Positions 1 to 5,831 are shown, numbered from the stretch's first letter. The stretch: DNA of 5,946 nucleotides from Propionibacteriaceae bacterium (GCA_020438595.1 JAGQUI010000184.1:1-5946); one strand, 5' to 3'. Translations and numbers: made by a program. The notes: generated by a model not told the origin, from the sequence alone.

Positions 1-396
1 GGACGCATCGGTGGCCCGGTAGCCGAAGTCGGGCAGCACCAGCTCGAGCTCCTCGACCGCAACCCGGAGTTCCTCGCCGACCCGCCGGCGCACGGCGTCC
101 TCCGCCGGCTCGCCGGGGCGAGGGTGGCCGCAGCACGAGTTCGTCCATGTTCCGGGCCAGGTCGCCTTGCCCAGCGCCCGCCGGGTGAGCAGCACCCGGC
201 CGCGGTCGTCGAACAGGTAGCAGGAGAACGCGAGGTGCCGCGGTGTGTCGTGGGTGTGTACCTGCGCCCGCGGCGCGGCGCCGCAGGGGCGGTCGTGTTC
301 GTCGAGGAGCACCACGAGGTCGTGCTCCGGCCCGGCGGTCAGGCCGTCCTGCATCCGCGGCTGCCGACGATCGGTGTCTTCAGGGTTCGTGCGCAT
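1..396 (-). CDS. idi: Isopentenyl-diphosphate delta-isomerase type 1 (Nudix), C-terminus cut by window edge
   Basis: Catalyses the interconversion of IPP and DMAPP in the cytosol, feeding carotenoid and other isoprenoid synthesis. The 132 visible codons hold the family hallmarks. VHTHDTPRHLAFS (residues 46-58) carries the two metal-binding histidines, H47 and H54. TNSCCGHP (85-92) carries the catalytic cysteine C89 and the third metal histidine H91. The Nudix helix lies around GEPAEDAVRRRVGEEL (95-110). The protein is cut after FGYRATDAS, just before where the family has its second catalytic segment with the ExE metal ligands, so completeness cannot be judged; about 40-60 residues should lie beyond base 1. 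The ATG at 396 is preceded by GAGG, which overlaps the TGA of the upstream tspO-like gene 6 bp away. This suggests translational coupling in one operon. A later Met (residue 15) is a less likely start. The family call is very secure. Confidence 0.95.
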   Translation of the reverse strand, partial: MRTNPEDTDRRQPRMQDGLTAGPEHDLVVLLDEHDRPCGAAPRAQVHTHDTPRHLAFSCYLFDDRGRVLLTRRALGKATWPGTWTNSCCGHPRPGEPAEDAVRRRVGEELRVAVEELELVLPDFGYRATDAS

Positions 397-402
397 GATG
401 CC

Positions 403-1200
403 TCAGCGGTGGCGGGCCTGGACGAGAACAGGCTCACCGGCCCGACGGAGCCAGATCAACCCCGTGGCGGTCAGCACAACTGCTGCGGCGACCCCGGCGG
501 CCGCCCCGGCGAGGGCCGAGGACGGTTCCCCGGCCAGCCGACCGAACGCGATCCAGAACAGGCCCCACGACATCGCCAGCGCCACGCCGAGGCGGCCGTC
601 CAGCACCCGGGCGAGCAGGACGCCGATCACCGCGGCGACCGCGAGCACCCCCACCGCCCACAGCTCGGCGAACTCAGGGCGAGGATTGACGCCGGAGGCG
701 ACCAGCGCGGCGGTGATGTTCGCCGCCGTCGCGATCGACACCCAGCCGAGGTAAAGGCCGAAGGTGCCGTCCACGAGAAGCTTCTCCACCGATCCGGCCC
801 GGGTCGGGCGGCCCAACCGGCGCATCAACTCTCCGAGCGTCGCGGCCAGGCCGAGGATGACCACCACACTCGCCCACAGCCAGCCGGCCTGCGTGACCAG
901 CAGCCAGGCGCCGTTGAGCACCATGGACACCGCCGACAGGGCGCCGATCCGGCGGGCGCGCGGGGAAGTGGCGTTCGACGGCAGCCACTGCCAGACCACG
1001 TAGGCGATCAGGCCGGCGTAGATCACCGACCAGATCGAGAAGGCCCGCACCGCCGGAGCGAGCAGGGTTGCCGTGGCCGACAGGCTTCCTCCCGCGGAGT
1101 TCTCCACGGGAGTACCGATCAGGCCGATCCCGAAGAGGGTTCCGACCACCATGAACACGGCACTGGCCGTGACGACCACCTGGCGCACCCGATCCGACAT
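403..1200 (-). CDS. TspO/MBR-like (tryptophan-rich sensory protein type) integral membrane protein, long form
   Basis: The 265-residue, very hydrophobic protein has about eight predicted membrane segments, roughly at residues 8-28, 46-71, 84-101, 105-123, 144-167, 175-197, 202-220 and 225-250. It is rich in tryptophan (IWSVIY at 56-61, VWQW at 69-72, GAWL, GWLW, SWGLFW at 211-216). The FSIWSVIYAGLIAY stretch resembles the long actinobacterial proteins annotated as tryptophan-rich sensory protein or TspO/MBR. Classical TspO has five helices and about 160 residues, so this is a larger relative and the assignment is by resemblance only. Classical TspO binds porphyrins and, in Rhodobacter, modulates pigment gene expression; whether this holds here is unknown. 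The ATG at 1200 was chosen because a strong Shine-Dalgarno (GAAGGAGGC) lies just upstream and the frame becomes hydrophobic there. A longer in-frame extension to 1395 would overlap the divergent regulator. It forms an operon with idi and probably answers to the adjacent regulator. Confidence 0.75.
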   Translation of the reverse strand: MSDRVRQVVVTASAVFMVVGTLFGIGLIGTPVENSAGGSLSATATLLAPAVRAFSIWSVIYAGLIAYVVWQWLPSNATSPRARRIGALSAVSMVLNGAWLLVTQAGWLWASVVVILGLAATLGELMRRLGRPTRAGSVEKLLVDGTFGLYLGWVSIATAANITAALVASGVNPRPEFAELWAVGVLAVAAVIGVLLARVLDGRLGVALAMSWGLFWIAFGRLAGEPSSALAGAAAGVAAAVVLTATGLIWLRRAGEPVLVQARHR

Positions 1201-1204
1201 CGCT

Positions 1205-1213
1205 GCCTCCTTC
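1205..1213 (-). promoter_or_regulatory. Strong ribosome binding site of the tspO-like gene
   Basis: On the minus strand GAAGGAGGC lies 4 nt before the ATG at 1200, counted to the end of the motif. It is the best Shine-Dalgarno in the window and fixes the start of the membrane protein against a longer open frame reaching 1395. Confidence 0.8.
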
Positions 1214-1233
1214 ACTCCAAAACCTTGAACAGG

Positions 1234-1266
1234 ATTCTTGCATGGTGTGCGTCGGCCGAGAACACC
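1234..1266 (-). promoter_or_regulatory. Candidate tspO-idi promoter overlapped by a dyad (possible MerR/CarH-type operator)
   Basis: On the minus strand a weak -35 (TTCTCG, bases 1257-1262) and -10 (AAGAAT, bases 1234-1239) are separated by 17 bp, about 34 bp before the start codon. An interrupted dyad spans 1244-1266: arms GGTGT (1244-1248) and ACACC (1262-1266) flank a perfect TCGGCCGA palindrome (1252-1259). The dyad therefore covers the -35 and most of the spacer. MerR-family repressors and activators bind dyads at this position. The promoter boxes are poor matches (3/6 and 4/6), so the transcription call is tentative. The dyad itself is directly visible. Confidence 0.35.
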
Positions 1267-1330
1267 TGAGCGCAAAACATTCGACAAAGTACGTACACCG
1301 CAACCCTCCTGGCGCTGGCTCTCCCCGGCG

Positions 1331-1336
1331 TACGAT
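1331..1336 (+). promoter_or_regulatory. Candidate -10 box of the regulator gene, near-leaderless transcript
   Basis: TACGAT sits 9 nt before the ATG at 1346, with no convincing -35 and no Shine-Dalgarno before the start codon. A TAnnnT box at this distance predicts a transcript starting about 3 nt before the ATG. Leaderless or near-leaderless messages are common in actinobacteria, so the arrangement is plausible but unproven. Confidence 0.4.
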
Positions 1337-1345
1337 CGGCTCGTC

Positions 1346-2179
1346 ATGGACACGATCAAGAAGGTCGCCGAACTCACCGGGGTGCCCGAGCACACCCTGC
1401 GGGCCTGGGAGCGCCGCTACGGACTGGTCGAGCCGGCCCGCAGCGCATCGGGCTATCGGCTCTACGACGAGGCAGCCATCTCTGCGATCCGCCGGATGAG
1501 CGACCTGGTCCGTGCGGGCTGGCCGCCCCGCCGGGCCGCCGCAGAGGCCGCCCGCCGGATCCGGGTCGACGAGGACGGCGCCGGCGCCCGGAGGGACCTG
1601 CTCGCTGCAGCTGCGCGGCTGGACGGCGAGACGATCGAGCGCATCCTCGCCGAGTCCTTCGCGCGGGACGACTTCGAGCGGCTGGCCGACGAGTGGCTGC
1701 TGCCGACCATGTCGGCCCTCGGCAGCGCCTGGGCGCGCGGCGAGATCACGGTGGCCGGGGAACACCTCGTGGCGGCAGGGGTGGTGCGTCGGCTGGCCGC
1801 TGCCTACGACGAGGCGGCCACGTCGGCGAGGGGACCGGCCGTGCTCATCGGCGCGCCCCCGGGCGCGGACCACGAGATCGGCCTGCTGGCATTCGCCACC
1901 GCCGCGCGCCGCTCCGGGCTGCGGACCGTGTACCTCGGTGCGCAGGTACCCGTTCCGGCCTGGCGGGAGGCCGTGGTCGAGACGGGAGCCCGGCACGCCG
2001 TCACCTCGCTGCACCGACGCGCGGACGCGGTCCGCCTCCGGCCTGTGGCGGCGGCCCTCGCCGACCTGCCCACGCTCGCGCTGTGGGTGGGCGGACGCCA
2101 CCAGGCAGCGGCCCCGGCTGTGTTCCAGCCGCTCGGCCACTCCGTCGCGGCGGCCGCGGCCGCGCTCTCCGCGGCCTGA
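1346..2179 (+). CDS. MerR-family regulator with cobalamin-binding domain, CarH/LitR-type photoreceptor repressor
   Basis: 277 residues. The N-terminal MerR winged helix (about 1-70) contains TIKKVAELTGVPEHTLRAWE and RYGLVEP..SGYRLYDE. A helical bundle follows (about 80-155), with W129-x9-E139-H140 in SAWARGEITVAGEH. This is the W-x9-EH signature of CarH/LitR proteins, which contacts the upper face of adenosylcobalamin. A Rossmann-like B12 domain (about 163-277) has DHEIG with candidate axial ligand H176, then YLGAQVPVP (196-204). In characterised relatives AdoCbl drives tetramer binding to DNA in the dark, and light photolyses the Co-C bond and releases the operator. The acidic residue usually two before the histidine is instead immediately before it (D175). 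The ATG at 1346 begins the MerR motif; an upstream in-frame extension to 1238 is non-homologous and lies in the divergent promoter. The gene is divergent from tspO-idi, the most likely target, and probably autoregulated. Confidence 0.88.
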   Translation: MDTIKKVAELTGVPEHTLRAWERRYGLVEPARSASGYRLYDEAAISAIRRMSDLVRAGWPPRRAAAEAARRIRVDEDGAGARRDLLAAAARLDGETIERILAESFARDDFERLADEWLLPTMSALGSAWARGEITVAGEHLVAAGVVRRLAAAYDEAATSARGPAVLIGAPPGADHEIGLLAFATAARRSGLRTVYLGAQVPVPAWREAVVETGARHAVTSLHRRADAVRLRPVAAALADLPTLALWVGGRHQAAAPAVFQPLGHSVAAAAAALSAA

Positions 2180-2944
2180 TCAGCCGTCGTCCGGCCGGCG
2201 CGCCACGAAGGTGTGCAGGATGCCGCGCTGCCAGCCACGGACGTCCCGCCGCGTGATCTCGGTGAAACCCGACCGGGCCAGTCGTGCGGCGAAGCCCTGG
2301 GTGCTGTCGAAGTCCAGCACGCTGCGCCACAGGTAGGTGTAGAGCCGCGGCGACCCCCGCAGGACGAACGCCAGCGGGATCACCACCAGCCAGCAGACCA
2401 GCGTCCAGACCAGCGCGCGCAGGGGTCGGCCGGCCACCGAGTACTCCTGCACGACCAGCCAGCCGCCGGGCCCGAGCTGCTCGCGGACCAGCTGCAGCAC
2501 GTGGTCTCGGCCCTCGGCGGGCACGTTGCGGAAGAGGTAGGCGGCGATCGCCCCGTCCGAAGGGGCGAGGCCGAGGTCGGGCAACTGCTCCGCCGCGGCA
2601 TGGACGAACCGTACCGACGCCGGCCACCGCTTGGCCCGGGCCTGCTCGAGCATGCCGGCGGAGGCGTCGACCGCGACCACGGCGGCGTTCGGCAACGCGC
2701 CGAGCAGGGCCGCGGTGGAGGCACCAGACCCGCAGCCGAGGTCGAGCAGCGTGGCCGGGGCATCGGGATCGAGCCGGGCGGCAAGCTCCCGCGCGGCGTC
2801 GGCGAGGTGGCGGTGGTAGCCGGGGTTCAGTCCGGTGAGCAGGTCGTAGCGGCGAGCGGCGCGGTCGAAGCCGTGATCCAGACCGGGGGTGGTTGCGCGC
2901 CCCCTGGTTGCCGGTTCCCGCTCGGGCACGTCCGTGGTGTCCAT
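2180..2944 (-). CDS. SAM-dependent class I methyltransferase, UbiE/MenG-like (CrtT-like in context)
   Basis: 254 residues. The UbiE-like entry motif FDRAARRYDLL (26-36) is followed by SAM-binding motif I, LDLGCGSG (67-74), post-I acidic AVDAS (91-95), an AAEQLPDL segment (117-124), YLFRNVP (136-142) and GPGGWLVVQEY (158-168). A strongly hydrophobic stretch at about 177-195 (LVWTLVCWLVVIPLAFVL) could dock the enzyme on the membrane, fitting a lipophilic quinone, carotenoid or lipid acceptor. The substrate cannot be read from sequence. In Streptomyces light-inducible carotenoid clusters a methyltransferase (CrtT) sits near litR, so a pigment substrate is a reasonable inference. The ATG at 2944 is constrained by an in-frame TAG 9 nt upstream. 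No clear Shine-Dalgarno is seen; CGTGGCGC, part of an inverted repeat, precedes the ATG. It lies 95 bp after the P450 on the same strand, and its TGA directly abuts the convergent regulator stop. Confidence 0.85.
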   Translation of the reverse strand: MDTTDVPEREPATRGRATTPGLDHGFDRAARRYDLLTGLNPGYHRHLADAARELAARLDPDAPATLLDLGCGSGASTAALLGALPNAAVVAVDASAGMLEQARAKRWPASVRFVHAAAEQLPDLGLAPSDGAIAAYLFRNVPAEGRDHVLQLVREQLGPGGWLVVQEYSVAGRPLRALVWTLVCWLVVIPLAFVLRGSPRLYTYLWRSVLDFDSTQGFAARLARSGFTEITRRDVRGWQRGILHTFVARRPDDG

Positions 2945-2945
2945 T

Positions 2946-3014
2946 GCGCCACGCTAGCTGAATCCGGTCCCGCGATGCCCGACCCCCGGCCGCGGCGGGT
3001 CGACCGCGTGGCGC
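2946..3014 (-). repeat. 8-bp inverted repeat bracketing the methyltransferase leader, with an inner hairpin
   Basis: GCGCCACG (2946-2953) and CGTGGCGC (3007-3014) are perfect reverse complements separated by 53 nt. Within them CGACCC (2980-2985) and GGGTCG (2997-3002) form a 6-bp stem with an 11-nt loop. The promoter-proximal arm starts 25 nt after the P450 stop on the minus strand and the other ends one base before the methyltransferase ATG. It could fold in the mRNA and mask the start region. No U-tract follows, so it is not a classical terminator. In DNA this GC-rich an 8-bp match has a noticeable chance probability. Confidence 0.4.
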
Positions 3015-3039
3015 TCGAACTCGTCGGTGGGTCCGACCC

Positions 3040-4257
3040 TCACAGGCGCAACTCGAAGCCCCTCAGCGCGTAGCCGGCGATGAGGTCGTCCCACTCGATG
3101 GTGGGCTCTGCGATGAGGGTGGGCTCGCGCGCCAGCAACCGGGTGAGCAGCACGTCCGCCTCGAGGATGGCCAGCGGCTGTCCGGGGCAACGGTGCGCCC
3201 CGTCCCCGAAGCTCAGCCCGGCCTGGTTGACCCCGTGCGGCAGTGGCCTTCCCGGGCACAGGTCCAGCGGAGCCTCACCCACCGCTTCCGGGTCGGCGTT
3301 GGCGGGCCGCACGCACACATCGATGAGGTCGCCGGCCGGGACCGTCCAGGACGCTCCGCCCTCGGCCAGCGCGAGCTCGGCCTGCGCCCGCCGGTACAGG
3401 TGGCCGACCACGGGCTCGAGCCGGATGATCTCGTTGAGGATCGCGAACCGCTCCGTCTGCTCCGCGACCAGGTACCGCTCCCGAAGCGGGGGGTGCCGGA
3501 GCAGGTGCCAGCAGGCCATCGCGATGAATTCCCGCGTGGTGACCATGCCGGCCGTTCCGTAGGTGACGCACTCGACGAGGATGTCGGCGTCGGTGTAGCC
3601 CTCGGCGATCAGGTGACTGATCACGTCCTCGCGCGGCTGCCTTCGGCGGGCGCGGATCGAGGGCCGGACATCGGCGAGGTAGAAGCGCACCACCGGCCCC
3701 AGGCCGTTCACGGCAGCCTGTGCCCACTGCGCGCGGGTGCGGCCCAGGTCGGGCCGGGTGATGTCGAAGGGGGGCTGGTTGAAGAACGACACGAGCCGGC
3801 GTGCCATCGCGCGTACCGGGGACTCGGTGAGGCCGACGACCTCTGCCGTGACCTCGACCGCGTAGTGGAGCGCGAGCTCGTCCAACCGGACGGCGCCCCG
3901 CTCCCCCGCCTCGGCCAGCAGCGTGTCGGCACAGGCGGCCATCGTGCCCGCATAGCGATCGGCCACGACGGCCGGGGCGAAGAAGCGGGCCACCTTGCGG
4001 CGCTGCTCGTCGTGCTGCGGTCCGTCCGAGATCAGGATCGGATGGTGCTTGAGGTAGCCCTTGGGGATCCACTCCGCCGTGAACCCCGCCTGGGTCGTCC
4101 GGTCACGCGCCCGCAGCACCTGGCGCGCCACATCGAGGGAGCGGACCCGCCAGACCCGGCCGTCCTGCTCGACCCGCCGGGGGCCGTCCTCGCCCGGTCG
4201 CACCGCGCGGCGACGGCTCGGTCCGCCCGTCCCGCCTGGTCCGCTCACACCCGCCAC
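3040..4257 (-). CDS. Cytochrome P450 (bacterial class I, soluble), family not assigned
   Basis: 405 residues, usual for a soluble bacterial P450. Heme-binding loop SFGDGAHRCPG (349-359) carries the thiolate ligand C357. The K-helix E276-I-I-R279 gives the ExxR pair. H82-x3-R86 in the C-helix region (QHDEQRRK) is the usual heme-propionate contact. The I-helix reads AGMVTT (236-241): the oxygen-activation threonine is present, but the usual acidic residue before it is Val239. There is no membrane anchor; ferredoxin and reductase partners are not in the window. Substrate is unknown; neighbours suggest an isoprenoid or lipid acceptor (inference). GTG at 4257 was chosen because it starts 2 bp after the glycosyltransferase stop, consistent with translational coupling; a second GTG at 4248 is equally possible, and neither has a good Shine-Dalgarno. 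The N-terminus before the first conserved strand is a little short for the family. The frame stays open upstream into the glycosyltransferase gene, but that extension is not P450-like. Confidence 0.92.
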   Translation of the reverse strand: MAGVSGPGGTGGPSRRRAVRPGEDGPRRVEQDGRVWRVRSLDVARQVLRARDRTTQAGFTAEWIPKGYLKHHPILISDGPQHDEQRRKVARFFAPAVVADRYAGTMAACADTLLAEAGERGAVRLDELALHYAVEVTAEVVGLTESPVRAMARRLVSFFNQPPFDITRPDLGRTRAQWAQAAVNGLGPVVRFYLADVRPSIRARRRQPREDVISHLIAEGYTDADILVECVTYGTAGMVTTREFIAMACWHLLRHPPLRERYLVAEQTERFAILNEIIRLEPVVGHLYRRAQAELALAEGGASWTVPAGDLIDVCVRPANADPEAVGEAPLDLCPGRPLPHGVNQAGLSFGDGAHRCPGQPLAILEADVLLTRLLAREPTLIAEPTIEWDDLIAGYALRGFELRL

Positions 4258-4259
4258 GC

Positions 4260-5687
4260 TCAGCGGAGGTCGAGGGTGCGCTCCGGGCGGTCGCCGAGCA
4301 GCCAGCGTCCGGCCGAGGCCAGGTCGAAGTTCTCCGGCTGCCAGCGCAGGGCGTTCAGGTACGGCAGCGCCAGGTGCACCGACGAGGACCAGTCCCGCGC
4401 GCCCAGCACCTCCAGCTGCGCCTGGGTCAGCAGTGCCAGGGACGCCCCCGTGTCGGGGTCGACCAGGGTGCGCAGCCGCTGCTCGGCCTCGACGTCGACC
4501 GCGGCGACGCCGTCCTCGGCGGCCTGCAGCATCGCCCGCTGCGCGTCCCTGCTGATCCACAACGGGTCCGGACGCTCCGCGAGCGAGGTCTCCGCCACCC
4601 GGCGGCCGGCGTTCGGGCGGCCCACCCGCCGCGCCGCGGCCGCCATCGCCGCCAGGCGCTCCGGATCGGCCAGCAGCCCGTCGATCTTGTAGCCCACCGT
4701 CGTCGCGTAGTTGCAGCGGACGGCCGCGCCCTCCTCCAGCAGGTAGTCCGCGTTGCGCACCTCCTGGCCGGGGATCGGGTTCACGATCACCATCGGCAGC
4801 CCGGCCGCCATGCACTCCGACGACGACAGCCCGCCCGGCTTGCCCACGAACAGGCTGGCCACCCGCATCAGGTCGGCCATCCGGTCGGTGAAGCCGAGCA
4901 CGACGAAGTCCCGCTCCCGGCCCTCGACGAGCTGCTCCACCTCCGCCTTCAGCTCCGCGTTCCGGCCACACACCACCACGGCCTGGAACTCGCTGCGCAT
5001 CCGCTTCGCCTGCCGCACCAGCTGCAGCGTGTAGGTGCCGCCTGCGGCGCCGGCGGAGATCAGCACGACCGGCACACGGGGACGCAGCCTGAACTCCGCC
5101 CGCACGGACGCGTCGTCCACGGGCTCGGCCAGGCCCGCCCGGACGGGGATGCCGGACGCCGTGACCCGGTCGGCCGGGATGCCCAGCGTGATCAGGTACT
5201 GGCGGCTCTCCTCCCGGGCGGAGAAGAAGTGGTGGAACGGAGCAGTCAGCCACAGGCCCTGGAAGTCGTAGTCGGTGGTGACCACCGTGAGCGTCGCCCG
5301 CAGCTGCTTGCGGGCCAGCATCAGCGACACCAGCCGTGCCGGCAGGAAGTGGGTGCAGATCACCACGTCCGGGTCGTACTCCCGCAACTCGCGGACGAAC
5401 GAGACCGTGTTCAGCTGCTCCAGCAGCTGCAACGGGGACGCCGCCAGCTTGAACGGCGGATCGGCGTTGTCGTAGCCCCACCCGATCAGCCACGGCGCCT
5501 GCGAGACCAGCTGGAAGTAGGCGTCGTCGTAGAGCCGGTTGAACACGTCGTTGGTCGTCTCGAGGATGTCCAGCCGGCGCACCTCCGCGTCCGGTTCCAG
5601 CCCGGCGAGGCCCGCCTCGACGGCGCTGGCGGCCATGTTGTGTCCCGAACCCACGCCTGCGGCGAGGATCATCACTCGGCGTCCCAT
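4260..5687 (-). CDS. MGDG-synthase-type glycosyltransferase (GT28 fold), UgtP-like, with C-terminal extension
   Basis: 475 residues of a two-domain GT-B enzyme. The N-terminal MGDG-synthase domain (about 5-180) starts with ILAAGVGSGHNMAA, whose G-x-G-H16 motif is conserved in plant MGDG synthases and bacterial diacylglycerol glucosyltransferases. TTDYDFQGLW (137-146) and SGIPVR (178-183) are further family landmarks. The C-terminal donor-binding domain (about 205-385) has GKPGGLSSSE (282-291) and NPIPGQEVRNADYL (303-316), the nucleotide-sugar signature of this family. The enzyme probably transfers a hexose from a UDP-sugar to a lipid hydroxyl at the membrane surface; donor and acceptor are not determinable. 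Residues from about 390 to 475 lie past the usual family end and I do not recognise them. ATG 5687 begins the canonical first strand; its Shine-Dalgarno is weak. It is the first gene of a set with the P450 (2 bp downstream) and methyltransferase. A carotenoid or terpenoid acceptor is possible from context but not shown. Confidence 0.87.
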   Translation of the reverse strand: MGRRVMILAAGVGSGHNMAASAVEAGLAGLEPDAEVRRLDILETTNDVFNRLYDDAYFQLVSQAPWLIGWGYDNADPPFKLAASPLQLLEQLNTVSFVRELREYDPDVVICTHFLPARLVSLMLARKQLRATLTVVTTDYDFQGLWLTAPFHHFFSAREESRQYLITLGIPADRVTASGIPVRAGLAEPVDDASVRAEFRLRPRVPVVLISAGAAGGTYTLQLVRQAKRMRSEFQAVVVCGRNAELKAEVEQLVEGRERDFVVLGFTDRMADLMRVASLFVGKPGGLSSSECMAAGLPMVIVNPIPGQEVRNADYLLEEGAAVRCNYATTVGYKIDGLLADPERLAAMAAAARRVGRPNAGRRVAETSLAERPDPLWISRDAQRAMLQAAEDGVAAVDVEAEQRLRTLVDPDTGASLALLTQAQLEVLGARDWSSSVHLALPYLNALRWQPENFDLASAGRWLLGDRPERTLDLR

Positions 5688-5727
5688 GCGGCCCAGACTA
5701 GGCCAGCCACCCGTCCCGGACCCCGAT

Positions 5728-5757
5728 TTTCACCCGGGCGAGGCCGTACGTTATAGT
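5728..5757 (+). promoter_or_regulatory. Candidate promoter of the tRNA-like gene
   Basis: TTTCAC (5728-5733) and TATAGT (5752-5757) are 18 bp apart in an AT-rich island unlike the surrounding GC-rich DNA. The predicted start, near 5764, would give a leader of about 35 nt before the tRNA-like sequence at 5799. The -10 matches sigma-70-type consensus at 5 of 6 positions and the -35 at 3-4. Confidence 0.45.
5750..5755 (-). promoter_or_regulatory. Candidate -10 box of the glycosyltransferase operon
   Basis: On the minus strand TATAAC lies 62 nt upstream of the glycosyltransferase ATG, within the same AT-rich island as the plus-strand -10. No good -35 is seen at the expected spacing. The two opposed -10 boxes overlap, so the island could serve as a shared divergent promoter. 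Confidence 0.3.
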
Positions 5758-5766
5758 TTCGGGGCT

Positions 5767-5782
5767 GGCCGGGGAACCGGCC
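5767..5782. repeat. GC hairpin in the leader before the tRNA-like sequence
   Basis: GGCCGG (5767-5772), loop GGAA, CCGGCC (5777-5782) is a perfect 6-bp stem, extendable by a G-T and a C-G pair on the flanks. It lies just after the predicted transcription start and may be a leader or processing structure. It has no T-tract on either side, so a terminator role is unlikely. Confidence 0.5.
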
Positions 5783-5798
5783 GGTGAGGCCTGATCAA

Positions 5799-5831
5799 GG
5801 CCCCGTGGCGCAGTTGGTTAGCGCTGTCACG
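5799..5831 (+). pseudogene. 5' half of a tRNA gene (tRNA-Asp-like), 3' half missing or corrupted
   Basis: Bases 5799-5824 form a good tRNA 5' half: acceptor strand GGCCCCG, TG, D-stem GCGC, D-loop AGTTGGTTA, D-stem GCGC. This resembles actinobacterial tRNA-Asp as I recall it. TGTCACG (5825-5831) looks like the Asp anticodon loop (GTC), but the 5' anticodon stem expected before it is absent. No matching 3' anticodon stem and no CGGGGCC-like acceptor strand occurs before the window ends. A T-arm-like GGGTTCAAG is at 5874-5882, about 31 nt too far away and without a closing stem. It is either a broken tRNA, a mobile-element junction or a faulty contig end. Isotype is uncertain. Confidence 0.55.

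Noticed and set aside
124..1269. Plus-strand frame antisense to idi and the tspO-like gene
   Set aside because: Gly/Arg/His-rich shadow of two well-supported minus-strand genes.
1238..1345. Upstream in-frame extension of the MerR regulator
   Set aside because: It covers the divergent promoter region and is not MerR-like; the MerR helix-turn-helix begins right at the ATG at 1346.
1201..1395. Upstream in-frame extension of the tspO-like gene
   Set aside because: It overlaps the divergent regulator, lacks hydrophobic character, and the internal ATG at 1200 has a strong Shine-Dalgarno.
2145..2176. GCGGCCGC-type repeats at the end of the regulator
   Set aside because: This is coding sequence for an alanine-rich C-terminus in GC-rich DNA, not a separate repeat element.
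3193..4692. Long plus-strand frame antisense to P450 and glycosyltransferase
   Set aside because: Composition is typical of a GC-rich shadow frame, with no recognisable domain and no Shine-Dalgarno. Both genes on the other strand have clear family motifs.
3040..5493. Continuous 817-codon minus-strand frame
   Set aside because: Only the part from about 4257 to 3040 is P450-like. The upstream part is the wrong frame of the glycosyltransferase gene, giving Gly/Arg/Ala-rich low-complexity protein.
4374..5756. Long plus-strand frame antisense to the glycosyltransferase
   Set aside because: His/Arg/Gln-rich shadow translation without domains; it also runs through the promoter island.
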